NCBI GenBank assembly: GCA_023079485.1
Contig: CM041115.1
Location: 30,060,826-30,124,825 of the forward strand
Origin: Archilochus colubris
Lineage: Eukaryota > Chordata > Aves > Apodiformes > Trochilidae
Direction of reading: 5' to 3'
Length of the DNA stretch: 64,000 bases
The position numbers and the translations under genes are program-made. Every line of letters starts with the position of its first letter. Position 1 is the first letter of the stretch. Positions 12,399-25,900 of this stretch are shown piece by piece. The notes under the pieces are model-generated. The model made no database searches and was not told the origin of the DNA. It saw only the letters and a program-made list of their open reading frames with translations.

Positions 12399-13205
12399 CA
12401 CAGAATCACAGAATATTTTGGGCTATAAGGGACTTGTAAATGTCATCTGGCCCAGGATGTGATGGGCATTCTGGCTGCAAGTGTGCACTGTTGGCTTACA
12501 TCCAGCTTTTCACTCATCAGCACCCCTTAGTCCTTTTCTGCAGGGCTGCTCTCTAACACCTCATCGCCCAGCCTCTACTGATAGTGCAGATTTTTCTGAC
12601 CCAGATGCAGGACCTCATGAGGTTCACCTGGGCCCACCTCTCCCGTTTGCCCAGGTCCTTCTGGATTACACCCTGTCCCTTTGACTTATTGACAGCATAC
12701 GCATCTTGGTGTCATTTACAAACTTGCTGATGGTGCACTCAATCCTGCTGTCTATATTGTTGATAAAAGTATTAAACAATACAGGCCCCAGTATGCACCC
12801 TAAAGAACACCATTTGTCACTGGTCTCTATCTGGACTTCAAGCCATTGACCACTACCCTCTGGATCAAGCCAGTTCCTTATCATCATCCTGTTCCATTGA
12901 ACAGTCACACCAACTTGGGGAGGAGGGTCTTGGTGGGGGAGGAGGGTGTGTGTCAAAGGGCTTGCAGAAGTCCAAATAGCTGTCATCCACAGGTCATTCG
13001 TTGTCCACTGATGTACTTACCTCATCACAGAAAGCCTCTAGCTTCACCAGGCAGGATTTGCCCTCAGTGAAGCCATGGTGACTGACTTGGATCACCTTCC
13101 TGTCCTCCATGTGCCTAATCACACCTTCTGGGAGAATCTGCTTCATGATCTTCCCAGGCACAAAGATGATGCTGACAGGTCAGTAGTTCCCAGGGTCCTC
13201 CTTAC
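12399..13205 (-). mobile_element. CR1 LINE, internally deleted RT fragment
   Basis: The minus strand holds CR1 ORF2 sequence spanning the reverse transcriptase core. The frame at 12986-12666 contains CILGPVLFNTFINNIDSRIE followed by CTISKFVNDTKM. This is the RT block that in functional CR1 reads GPVLFN-FINDLD then F-ADD. Here the catalytic F-x-DD motif is FVND, so one catalytic aspartate is lost. Toward the 3' side the sequence continues to about 12466 (complement of CTTAGTCC...GCTGCAAGTG). It is then joined directly to the last roughly 60 bp of the CR1 3' UTR with the CACAGAATCACAGAAT tail at 12399. About half a kilobase of ORF2 C-terminus that belongs between them is missing. It is a non-functional copy with several frameshifts. 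Confidence 0.9.
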
Positions 13206-16200
13206 ATGTGTGCATACAGTAATTTAGACAGAGATATGCATCTGCAGCCTCTCCACACATCTTTTCCCCTTTAAAGTGGCTCCAGACCCAACAAATGAGT
13301 AGTGAGTTAGGAAGGTGCAAAGACTGTCTAGAGTGAAAGTGCCTTTTTATTCCTTGAATGTATGTATGTGCATTAGTAATAAAACAAGGGGCTCACTGGT
13401 TCTTCCCAGAGAGACCAGTATCAGTGGTGCTGCAGACACATGTGGGCAATGCAAAGGGCTGATCCCTGTGTCTTCTCCACTATCTGGGAGTCTGCATCCC
13501 ATGCCTGCTCCAACAGCATGTGCAGCAGGGTACTTCTGATGCTGGAACTGGCATGAGGCTGATGGGATTTGTTGTCTGGTGATTAGGGGATACTTTTTGT
13601 CCCCCACACCCCTCATCCTTCCCTGCCTAGTTGTACAGAATAAAGGAGAATTTTTACTTGAGTTACTCCTTAGAAGCCCAGTAATAGACAAAAAACTTGG
13701 TAAGATCCAAATAACTCACAGAATTATGTTATTGTTGATAGACATTTGCCATACCCTTAAGTGCTAGGCATTCTCACCCTGCCCTGGAAATCCATGCCAA
13801 TACCTCACCAACCCTACCATTAAAATAAATTTCTTAACATTAAGTATGAATCTCTTTTGCCAGTATTTTTAATGAGCTTTGTCCTATCTGTCATGGACAC
13901 TGAAAGCAGATTATTTAGAAGAAATATGCTACACTGGATGGAAACCCAGCCCTGATAACTGCTGCAGAGATGTGTCTGCTCTGTAACCATTGCATCCAGT
14001 GATCATCAAGATCTCTTTTTGCCAGTCTGGAGTTCAGAGCAAAAGTTGGGTTTATGTTCAGACTTTCTTCCAAAAAAGGAGCTGTGCTGCTGACAGAAGG
14101 CATGCAAAACAAGGTCAAAGATAAAGGGAAGAAAGGAAAGGCTAAACTGGACAGTGGTGGGTATTGAACTTGATGTGGTGTGAGCAAGATGTTTTCCTCC
14201 ACAGCTCTCACCCCTCAGTTGATGGAGAGCAACAGCCCAGGCTGAGCAGAACAGGTCAACAGTTATGTGGGTTGCTCCTAGCTCTGGGAAGCAATGAGAA
14301 TTAGGCACTGATCTATCATTGAGATTCATCAGCCAGCCTTGTGTCTGGATTTTAACTAAAAATTTCAGGAACTCTCCCAGTCCTTGCTGGGGTCCTCATC
14401 AAAAAAATGAAAACAAAGTGTTAATGTCAAAACAGTTATTGATGCCTCATATTCTGTAAAAGGCTAAAGCTATAAGAAAAACCAGGTAGCTCCTCAAAAA
14501 GATGCCTGTTCAGAATATTTAGACACAACACATTGCTTCCCCTCACATCAGAAATTATGCCCATGACTGAGCGCTGCGAAGGATGGTTCTGGTTTGAAGT
14601 CACAACTTCATCATTTTTCCCACTGTTAATGAGCAATTAATGAGTCATCCCATGGACTCTTAGGGGCTCTGTAGGGGCATGAGTTCTCCATCCACCTCTG
14701 GGAACTGATGCTGTCAAACATCTGCCTGTGGAGGACAGTGTGTGGGGAGGGCTGACCCCCCCACACAGCTCAGGGGAGAGAATGCCCACTCTTGGACAAC
14801 TCCCTCCTTTGCAGGTACCCGGGTCAAAACATTCTGTGATGCTTGACACACACATTGCATGTGGCATGCTCGTGTGAGCACATGGCATACATGTGGCATC
14901 TCCAGTGAGGGTGAGTGCCCCTCTGATGAGGGGATTCCTGCAGAAAATAGTCCCATTTACAAATGTGTCATTTGTCCATACTTGTTGCTCCAGTCAGGTT
15001 TTTGCTGGCAAACACATTCTCAAGGATATTTACATCCAGCCAATATGAATGTGTCATCAGTTGCTTATACATTCAAAAGGAGGGTAGCTGTTCCACTAGT
15101 TTTTACTGCTGTTCTGTTTGTGCTTCATATTTTCTGCTTCCAGGTAAGCTGGAAAACACCGAGAATAATCCTTATGCTTCAACCATGTTCTCAAGAAACT
15201 TTAAAGGATTTAAAAATTGTGCCTTATTGTAATGTTGCTTTGTAATTCATAGGCTCATATCAGTGGGAGTTAAAGGAACCCCTTTCTCCATTTGACAGAT
15301 CAAAGAACTGAGAGAAGGAAAAATGGGTGTCACTTGTGGCTGTGTCTTCAGGAGCTGAGCTTCTGAGAATGAGATGTGTGCATCTCCAGATGTACAAAAG
15401 CAGTGTGCAAAACACCAGCTCCCTAGATAGCTTCTAATGTGTGTTATGACCATGAAATGTCATGAAGTATGCAGCTGAAATAGCCATGATAGAGTCTAAA
15501 TTAAAATTAGGAGTGTGTTGATCTCATTGCTACTCACTTAAAAAATATTTGGATGAAGACTTTTCCTGAACTTTGAGCAGAGATTGAGACCTCTGATCAA
15601 ATGCAGTAACAGCCTTACTTTCTGTGAAGGGAGATGGTGCTCTAAGCATTAAAAAGCAGGACACAGAGAGTTTGGGAATGAAAAGACATCGCAGGTACAT
15701 GTCTACATTTTCAGATGTCCACTAAAATATGGCTGAGCAGCATTTGATGTTCCTGAGAACAACAGGTCCTGGGTGGCAGTAAGAGCAATATATACATTCC
15801 ATCAGAAATCTAAAGCATGTAAACAGACAGACAAACATTGTCAGAAGTATGTGAGAAACTTGTAAATTAACAACAAATGCAGACAGAGGAAGTCCAGAAA
15901 AAATACACTGATGTTTTTCACAACCATGGAGGAGTTTAATCCACTGGCTTAAAAAACATATGGTACACTGAACATTAGATGGGTAACAGGCAGCGAAATA
16001 CTTGGCAGAGGCCCATGGAAATATAAACACAAGACATTTATTTAATTGTGTTTCTTTTTCTTTAAATATTTACTTTCTGTGTTTTACCGAGATACAGTTT
16101 TTCATCCTATATATATATAAAACATACTACCTTCCCAAAAACATACTGGGGGGGGCACCACACTCAGGGACCCTGATTTGGGTCCAGTGTCTCTTCATTG

Positions 16201-16416
16201 GGATTTAGACGTGTCTTGATGAACAAACAGCCATATATGACTTCCCTCCTCCACTTCCATTCTCCAATGCCCCACCAGTGTGTTTGGTCATCCTTCTGTC
16301 AAAAACTACCAAGAGACTGAATGGGTTTGCAAAACAGAAGCTGTTTGTTTCTGCTCTCTTGGAGCATCTATAAAGCAGGTAGGCTTAAACTCCATGTTCA
16401 TATGGAGTGCGCAAGT
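13206..16416. other. 3.2 kb of unique DNA, no gene seen
   Basis: No recognisable gene is present. The longest frame is 14859-15245 on the plus strand (128 codons). It overlaps other frames and has no known domain. A GA-rich patch with G runs near 12915-12950 belongs to the neighbouring CR1. Short TA alternation occurs at 16110-16120. Confidence 0.55.
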
Positions 16417-16515
16417 ATCACAGAAGCATGGAATGTTAGGGCTGGAAGGGACCTTGAAAATCATCAAGTCCAACCCTCCTGCCAGAGCAATATCACCTAA
16501 GGTAGGTCACACAGT
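16417..16515 (-). mobile_element. Short CR1 3' tail
   Basis: On the plus strand, ATCACAGAAGCATGGAATG is followed by GGGCTGGAAGGGACCTTGAA and ATCATCAAGTCCAACCCTCC. This is the reverse complement of a CR1-type 3' UTR and octamer tail. The continuation CTGCCAGAGCAATATCACCT is typical of an older avian CR1 subfamily. Only about 100 bp survive, with no coding content. The 5' border is approximate. Confidence 0.8.
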
Positions 16516-17125
16516 AGATATGTGTATTTTTCTCATGTCACTGTAATAATATCCCTAAGGTCCTGGAGGCAGCTGGGATGGTTCTCTGACCTTTGAAACA
16601 CCATGGCATGGAATAGAACTGCAAAACTGGAAACTAGCATATTCATTTCCAGTGTTGACACACACTGTAATTTCTAAGTATCCCTCTGTGGATTTCCAGT
16701 GCCATGCTGGAAGATTGGATTGATGTCTATAAGTTTGCAAGGACATCATTCTTGGTTCTGGGTAAGTTGAGAAGCATGGGATTTGGAGGCCAGATGAGGA
16801 AACCATAAGAGGTAGCAAGACTACCTAGAAGATCAGAAACCCACACAAGCTTCTCCTTTATTGCCTTGAGTCTTCATAGTGTCTGCAACCCCTTCACTTT
16901 CCTGAACTGCTTCACGCTGAGAGGAATTAATCACTTGGTGCTTGAGGGCCTTCCCTAAGTTTTGTCTCCATACAGAAACCTCAAGTAGCTGTAGGGCCAA
17001 TGGTCTTTAGGATGGTCTTACATTGAGGAGAATTGTCATGATTCAGAATTAAGGCAAGAGATGGAAATAAGGGCAGACCAGGGGAAATAATCTTGCTATG
17101 CTTCCTCTGTTTTGTTTTGGGTTTT

Positions 17126-17153
17126 TGTTTGTTTGTTTGTTTGTTTGTTTGTT
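17126..17153. repeat. (GTTT)n microsatellite
   Basis: Six to seven copies of GTTT lie within a longer T/G-rich stretch from about 17108 to 17225. This is simple sequence only. Confidence 0.85.
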
Positions 17154-20100
17154 GTTTGGTTTGGTCTTTTTGTGGATTATTTTGTTTGTTCATTTGTTGT
17201 TATTGTTATTGTTGTTGGGTTTTTTTGTGAATAAATAATCTAGGTCTTCATTTTATTTCTACCCTAAGAAAGTGCCCAGTGACTGCAGCAGTATACCTGT
17301 GTGCAACCCCACAAAGTGACTCTGTGTATTCCCTTGGAAGGAGGTATTTCTGACACAAGAACAGACAAGAAATAGTAGTGGTGAGATTGAGAGGGATTGT
17401 AAACAAGATGGGGTTTGTACAAAGTTATCTGGTTTTGTGTCCTTGCATTTTCTTTGACACTGATCTCTACTCTAACTAGAAAAACAGTTGAGTATCATGA
17501 GACAACTTGAGTCAGGTTTAGACCAGCTAGTTCTGAGAGGGCTGGCAGTGTAATAACACAAGAGCTGTGTTCAGTGATGCTGAATTGTTTCAGCAGAAAA
17601 CTGCAGCTGACCCAGAAAAGGACCAGGTCCTTGCCTTCTTTTCCACAGTCTTCCATGAAGCAATGTAAATGGACTTCTGCAGTTTCTGGACTTGCCTTCA
17701 AAAGCAACAAATTTGAGACATGATGTGAATGTCTATGAACATAATGAACAATTTCCTGACATTTCTAAAGACTCCATGTTGCAAAAGACAGATAAATCTG
17801 GGGCAAGAGTAGATGTTGGGAAGGGTGAGAGGAAGAATATTCGTTTTATCTGTCATATTATTCTCTACATACTAGCAAGTCTTTGATTAAAAGAATATTG
17901 CACAGGACTAGTACAACAAAAGTTTCCTTTGTATACATATTTTCTTTTTTTCTTTTTACATTTAGGGAGTTTCAAACAACACTTAACAAATGTAGATATT
18001 TCTCATCAATTAGTTAAGAAGTAAAATATTGTTTGTGTTGAGACTAGAAAATAAATGAATGGCAAACACAGGAGAAGTACATTTGTTAATATTTATTGCA
18101 GAATTTGCCATCCTTCTCACTTATTGCAGAAGGAAAAAAAACTACAGAGCACATTCAACTCCACAGGGGGCATTTTTTCTTCCCTGTTTCCCATTTAATC
18201 TGAATCTCATAAAAGCTGCAAGATACTCTAGTCCTTTCTTCTATTAAGTTTATGGACAATTGTGGAAGACATAGCAAAAGTGGTTTAGCTGTTGGATGAA
18301 ATGTTCAGTGACAGACAGAAGAAGCAGGCAGGAACGTTCCCCAGCAATATCCATGAACAGTCATCTACAAGCACTTGAAGAACTCACTCCATTTTTTTGA
18401 CTCATCCTTCTTTTGGATCGTAAAATAACGTAGGTGGCAGGAAGAACAAAATGATATCATAACACTGTGCTCTTAAAATTGCATTTGAGGCAATAAAATA
18501 TTCTGATATCAAGTAATTTTTTTTTTGTTAATACAATGGAAAAAAGAAAAACAGGCACATCTCTGTTATTTATATGTAGTGATTATATTGCTTCTCATCA
18601 GATCACTTACCATATTATAATTTTTAATCATGCTGCAAGAATATATCTTATTATGGCTTTAACTTCTGTGTCTATACTTTTACTAACAATATCCTCAAAC
18701 CTTTATATGTATTAGAACCTATTACTTGAGGTTCTTTACTTTAGAACATATTATTTTATTGTGAAACACTTAACAATATTATTTTAATATTTTTAAATAG
18801 CATAAGAAGCATTAATCAAAACTGTTCAGATGAATTCTCCAGAGGTCCAGTCTTTCACTAGTAATAGATATGACAATTTTGACACAGGATCTGATCATAA
18901 TACCCTTTATATGTATGATACTTGTGTCCTCCAGTAAAACTGCAAAAGAGAATAGTTAGTTTAGGCCAACTTCGAGTTTAGGTTTTCTCAAATACTTTTT
19001 TTTTTTCTGAGGCTCAGAGTATAACTTTATCTAGTGGCATCAGGAAGCTGCGTGCTGTCACTGTTTCCAGCAGGCAAATTGCCCATTGTATGCTCAGAGC
19101 TGGTATCTGTGAAAATGAGGTCAGGTTCACCAATGACATTTAGGAGAAAGACCAGAGCCATGAAAAAGACCCCACAAATTCTGTATCTTATCTATGTATG
19201 AGAAAAACTGCTGTTTGATCCAGAAACGTATCAAGGTCTCCCGTTTTGTCAGAAACTGCCTGCTTTGTGCCAGCCCTTCCCATGGAGATGTTGTGCCATG
19301 GCAACCTCTAGCAGGCAGCATCTGCTGCTGCCCCAAATGCACAGGAACCCTGATGGTGTTGTGGGGCACACTCAGTGTGCAGAGCAACACCTGACTCTCT
19401 CTTCACTCACAGTTATGCTTTCAGAGCAGGGCTAAGCCATTCTGCTTCTTCTGATGTGGGTTATTGGGTGACCATACAAATTCACAGGCTGATCATTTGC
19501 TGAAACTCTTGCTCTTGATAGACAGAGTGGTTGCTCTGTAGCTGTTGCTGGAGAATATAAAGAAGTTTGGCATTTCAGTGTCTATGGTCACCATACATTG
19601 TCACACTGTCAAACAATTCTTTTTTTCATTATACAGTGCTCACACAAATGACACCAGCTCAATAATTTGGCAAGACATTGAGTACGAAACTGTTGGAGAA
19701 AATATTCAAATATAGGTTAAAATATGGCTGTCATACAGGAAGAACACTAAATAAGAAATCTGAAATTCTCTTTTCTTAAAAAAGTGTGAACTCGAATCTT
19801 ATTTTGAGCTACATGCTGAGCACATTAAAAAAATCTCCACAGGAATAAACAAATCTGTATTTATATATCTATAGAAGTTAAAACTGCAAATCTAAACCAA
19901 ATAGCTTTATTTTGTGTGCAAATGATGCATCTTTAGTGTAAACTAAATGCTATTTTATGTATGTATTGGGATGTATGGGATGTATTTGGACCATTTGTAG
20001 GGAGTCTACTGCATCCTAAACATAAGCTCGATAGACAGTGAAGAGAGGAAGGATTTCAGAATGTGGCAGAAGGCACAAGAAGACTAATCACTGCCAAAAG

Positions 20101-21177
20101 AACAAGGAATAACAAAGTTTATGGAACCAGTCTCATCTACTTTTTCCCATAATAAATAGAGTAAATATCCCAGGCTACCATTCACTTCTTCCATCTTCCT
20201 CCAAAAGAAACTGTCTCTGGGAAAAGGATTTTTCTTAAAGCAAGTTACAAAGGCCATCAAGAAAATAATTTCAGTCTTGGACATCATTGACAGGCAGTTT
20301 CTTTTCTGGGTGCTCCTCTTGCAGTGTTTGCAGTTGCTGTTTGCATGCTGGTGTTACCAAAACCATCTGCTTTCCTACATGGGCAGATTTTGGATGTCAA
20401 TCTAATTAGCCAAGGCTAATGTCTGGTTTCCTGTAGAGAGCTTTTGTAGAGTAATTGCCTTCCTTGAGGTCAAACTGCTGTGATTACAGGTCTTTAACTA
20501 ATCGAGATAAACAGCTTTTCAATTCTTGCGATGAGTCAGCAAATCACTCCAGTGAACTTTTATCTTAACCTAAAACAATACAGCTTATTATGCCAGATGA
20601 TAGCAATGTTTTTTTATTAGTGTGGTATCTAAACAATAACAGCTTTCACTAAAACCATATAAATTATTAGCATCTATTTAAGTCCCTGCCTAGGCTTGAG
20701 AGAGAAATTGTTACATGATTTTCAGGGTAGACATTCATATTTAAACAAACTAGAAAGTGTTTTCACAGAAGCAGATGACACGAGTAAGAGCAAGAAGAAA
20801 CTATTACACCATAATTTCTCATTATTTGCCTAGTTTATATAAATTTTCCTTTTTTTTTTTTATTTGTTTTTTAATTTTAACGGTAACACAGAATTGTTCT
20901 TTGACGGTTAATATTGAGGATATTTTAAAATACCCTTCCAAACAGCCTGTGTCTCCTGCTTGTGTGTTTTACTTCCTCTGTGCCCCCTTTGCTCCTCACA
21001 CTTCTGCTTGGGGCTAAGATATCGTGGGCAACTATGGGAATGTTAGGAAATATCTTTCCACCTAGCTTCATTATTTCAAAGTTTGATTTCTCTATAGGAT
21101 TTTCTCTTCAGAAACTTCTTACTCCCTTTCTGACTATGCTTGGGTGAATAAAACTCTAATATAACATAAACTTTATT

Positions 21178-21192
21178 AAAAAAAAAAAAAAA
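21178..21192. repeat. A15 homopolymer
   Basis: Fifteen consecutive A are followed by an A/C-rich segment (GCCAAGCCAAAAAAACCC). The context AATAAAACTC at 21148 lies about 30 bp upstream. That would fit a retroposed 3' end, but no source transcript is recognisable. Confidence 0.8.
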
Positions 21193-22225
21193 GCCAAGCC
21201 AAAAAAACCCAAACCAACACCCTACTTCTAGTATACTGTCCTAAAGAAGAAAATGAAACTGAGTGTGAAAGGAAGTTAATAGAGGCTCATCATTTTTAGA
21301 AGGCTTCAGCTCACCTTCAGAGTGCATAACACATTTAAGTAATGTATTTCCTTTGTTTTAGAAATTGTTGCACTACTGCATTACTAGAAACATATATAAG
21401 TTTAGTTTGGATTTCTGCTGCACATCAAAATCACTATTTGGGAACAACCTTCAGAGCAACCCAATCTATTAGCCAGCTGCCCAACAAGGAAGAAAATACT
21501 ATCCAGAATTCCATCACCATTTATTTGATTTTTTTAGATATAATCAATTGAATTTGAGCATTTCCTTCTTTTTTGGAGGGGAGGTGAGTGGGTTTGGGCT
21601 TGGTTTTGATTTTTACTTTTTTACAAATAAACTACAAGTTAAATTTAATTAAAATTTTACTGTAGGTGCCCAAAATCATGGTTAACATCATGGTTAACTC
21701 TAGGATGGTAACTCATGACCAGATCATATTCAGTGTCAGAAAAGAGTAAGTCATCATCAGGAACCTGTTTATCAGAAGTTTTGTAGTCATGTATGTGAAG
21801 TGACAAGAAACAACACTTCAGTTTTATAAATTTTACATGACACTCAGTGTGAATCTTCTCATCTTGCATGTTGTAACCCCTGTCTCACAGTGGGTCTCAT
21901 GCAGAGCCAACACTGTGCCACATCCCTCATGTAGTGACACCAGCAAGGACTAGTAAGGAATAAATTAGCTCTTATTAATCAAGTACCTACACTTTTACAA
22001 CACTTCTTCCAAACTCAGAACAAAAATCTTACTTTTTGTGTCAGTATTTGTACCTATACATGTTTGTATGTATTTTATAAAAATGTGTATATATGTACAG
22101 TTTTTCATTCAGCCTCTCCCACAGGTGTTTGCTCATGAAGACCTATGAAAAGGATGCAGAGCCCAGTCCAAGACCTCAAGCAATACAAAAGTGACTATGA
22201 TGCTGGAATCAGCAGCCCTCACTAC

Positions 22226-22251
22226 AAAAAAAAAAAAAAAAAAAAAAAAAA
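22226..22251. repeat. A26 homopolymer
   Basis: Twenty-six consecutive A follow AGCAGCCCTCACTAC. The sequence before the run has no AATAAA at the usual distance and no family I recognise, so a retroposon origin is unproven. Confidence 0.9.
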
Positions 22252-22944
22252 TCAGTGTGGTCAAGGAGTATGTGAAAAGGTATCCTTGCAGTGGTGAGTT
22301 ACACTGGATAGGATTTTATCTGACTAATTGTAGTGAGGTGCAGGTTACAATGTAGAGATGTGCCTATGAGCTAGTCAGTCCAGAATCTTTTCATAGTCAG
22401 TAGCTATCAAATCAACATACAGTGCAGAGTAGAGAATGATTTATTGCTTTTTAAAGTAAGTTCTGAAGTAGTTTATTTCCCACAGAAGGTTGGATTCTCT
22501 CCATTACCTATAAAAGGACCACAGAGACAACATTGTCAATATATATGGGGCATATGTGGTGGAAGAGTCATTGGCTCCCTTTATCAGCCTTGTACCTCCT
22601 GCATTTGCAACAACAAAGCATCCTCTATGACCACTTTTCATAATTCTGGTGTTCAGTGAGACACTGAGAACTTTTCTGCATTTACCCTTTGGCATCTCAT
22701 CTCCTTTGCAGTTCTCTGGCAGAGCAATATAGCCTCACACAGGGGACATATTTTATCCACATTGCTTCAAAGCTCCCTAGAGTTGCCAGCACAGACACTA
22801 TGCTGTTCTAAATGTGCATTGTTCTACAGCAGCCATCCAGTTCCAGCCTTTCTCAAGCTATGTAACATGGTGACTCTTCTGCAGTCTTTTCCCTTTCCAC
22901 TCTGTGCACACTTTAAATCACTGAAAATATATTAAAACAAAAAT

Positions 22945-22996
22945 ATTTTAGAAATTAAAACCAGAATGAGATTTTAGAAATTAAAACCAGAATGAG
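22945..22996. repeat. Perfect 26-bp tandem duplication
   Basis: The unit beginning ATTTTAGAAATTAAAACCAG and ending AATGAG occupies 22945-22970 and is repeated without change at 22971-22996. A following partial match (ATT) marks the junction. The identity suggests a recent replication-slippage or end-joining event. It lies in unique non-coding DNA. Confidence 0.95.
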
Positions 22997-25900
22997 ATTC
23001 TCAAGGCCAGGATTCAAAACCCTGTTGTAAATGAAACATCTAGTTGCTTTTATGCCATTAAAGTGGTGCAAAGTTAAATAAGAATTCTCTTTTAAAGGGT
23101 GATTCATGTGCCAGTGCAGACCGGAGGCACATGCACAATGAACCAATTTGAGTGTCTGTAAAGTGCTAAGATGTTCCAGCCTCTGACACACGCAGGCGTT
23201 TGGGTCCCTTTGACAAGTTAGTTGGGACTTTTAAAGAGACAGGGACTTGAGGCAGCTGGCTAAGCAGGAGAAGCAACACTGCAGCATCCATGGGCTTGAT
23301 TATGAAGCTCTGCCAGGAGCAAGGTTTCTGTGCATGACAAATCTGATTCATACGTGGGAGAAATTTTCCTTGTCCTTCAGTGACGGGAGATGAAGCATTG
23401 ACCATGGTTAGTACAATTGTCAGAACAAAATTAATTCCAGCATTTTCCAGTATAAAGGCAAATTCCCAGAGTATTTAATCTGGAAGCAGCCACAAAGCTC
23501 ATACAGTAATTGAATAAAGTCTTTGAGTTCTACCCATCTGCCCAGTGGCAAAACCACGAGGCCCACCAAATGTATAGACCCACAAATATCACACTGTATT
23601 TGGGGTTTCTTCTTTTAATCCACCCATGTCAATTCCAGAGAAAAGCTATGAGTCTATTATTCTCCAGAGAACCCTGGGAAAACACAGAAAAAGCCTATTT
23701 CCAAGTAGATCCATGAGCTGGGTGGGTAATGATCCACCGACCTGTTATTAATACAAAGAGGATAAGGTTTAATAGTTACAGCAACACATTAGCAGAGGGA
23801 TGAACTGGAGCTGATTCTTTACATCTGCTCTGACTTTCCCTAGGTCACTGGGAATATAACACCTTCTCTCTTCCTCACTTCACACTTTCCAGTCTTAAAG
23901 ATATAGGAAGAATTTTTCCACTTCTGGGAATGTCAGTGGAAGGGGTTGTATGTGCAAAATATTATTTATAAATGAAAAAGAAAAAAAAAGATGGCTATTC
24001 ACTTTCTGGAAACAGAAGGAAGTGCTTTTGTTTGACATTGGAACAGATGTCTGGGCAGTGCATTTTTAGGATGATACACACTTTTAGTCATAGTTCACAT
24101 TTAAAGCAAACATTAGAAAAACATGTTCTAATTTATAGACGTCAGAACTGAGTTCACTCTAAAAGGTGTGAATATTTGACCTTCTGTTTAGTTAGTGTAT
24201 TTGAAATTGCAAGATTGAGTCACGTTTGCATTTAGCTTTTTATTGTATCAAATATTTTTCTCGTATCAACAACAATATAATAAGGTTGCTCCCTTTCAAA
24301 TCTGGGACTCTTGGGCAGTTGAAGCTAGGATTCTTTCTTCTTAGTGAAAAGATGGCCATAAAACAGACCTCTTCCTGCTGATAAGCTAGTCCTTGAAAAT
24401 TGCTTTTCCCAGATATGAGACTAAAATTTTATTTTAATATATGAATTGAGATATTCTGTTGTTGGTTTTGGTAGTGGTGGTTAGTTTGCTTAAAGCCACA
24501 GAATAAAAACATACATTCACAGTTTTGGGTGGTTTGCAACAGTAGTAAACTACTATCTTAATGCTTGGTGTAGAGTGAACTCTAAATTTCTCAGGGTCTT
24601 TCCTGACTATCCCTAAGCTCCAAGACAATTTACTTTGCTCAAAGGTAGTGAGTTGTGAAAATTGTACTTGTTATCTTCCTGGAATCAATACTTATTTTGG
24701 GACCTAACAGTTAATCTGTGTATAGTCACACCTGCCAGAATGACCCTCTGAAACTCACACCACCCCAGAACAGGGTGTGTTTGAAAGCCTTCCAGAGTTT
24801 GGCCAGAGACCCCATCAATCACAAGAATGACAGTGTGTTTGGATAAGAGTGCTGATGGGTTTGCTCACCCCTTCTGGTGTTCCCTTCTCTGCTCTCATTT
24901 TAAACATAAGTCCTTGAAAATGCACCAGCTGTTGCTGAGAGAGGGACCTGAAAAGTATTTCCCAACTGTTGTTTTGAGAACGAGCTACAGATTTAAAAGT
25001 CACTAACAAAACACATAGGACTTAGCCCCGTTTCTCTCATAATCAAAGAAGAGGGAAAATGGCCAGCTATTGAGAGTGCTGCAATTAAAAACAAAAGCTG
25101 AAACAATAGCTTTAGGCAAGTGGGATGTTGTCACCGAACATCCTGCTTTGCAAGCAAGCCACGTGGAGTGGGACTGTAATGAAAGGTCCCAAAGGAGAGG
25201 CAACACTGAGAAAAGGGTGCTACTCTGTCTGGGACAGTCCTAGCTTCCCTTCAGTGGGCAAGCTGGGGAGGGAGAAGCAGTGTTGACACAAAGAGCCTAC
25301 CATAGCATTTTCACAGTAGCTTGCTGTAAGGAAGTGGAAGCCAGCTTCCAAGAAATATCTCACTCTCTGGGTGGGCCAGTCCATTGCCACACATAAGTTT
25401 ATTGCATAGGGCTGCAAAGTTCAAAGGAAGCTCTGGGAACTGTGGCTCAAAGTGCTGATTCCAATCTGCTGCACCACACATGGCTAAAGTACACACTATC
25501 AGCAATCAAGGGAAGGACCTCCCTGAAGCACAAATGGCAGTGGGGGTACCCTTTTATAAATATCCTGAGAAATAGCAGAGTTTCCCTTTCCAGTTGCCTG
25601 AGTGACTCCACCTCTTCTGATAGCTTGCAAATGTTCCCTTGGTTTAATATTTACCACCGTCGTGTGTGTTGTAGATCAAAAACAAGTGCTTGGGAAAGGC
25701 AGCTGAGCACAATAGGCATGGCTTGAATCCCATGCAATAGGAACTGTTTTGGGGTTGAGGCTGTGTCCCTATCCTTTTTTTTTTCATCCTTCTAATCCCT
25801 TTCCTTTTCCAGTTACCCTCTGATTTCCTATAATCATTCAGGGGGGCATGATGCCAGCTACAGCTCTCATTCCAAAGGAATTAAAATCATACCCACAAAT

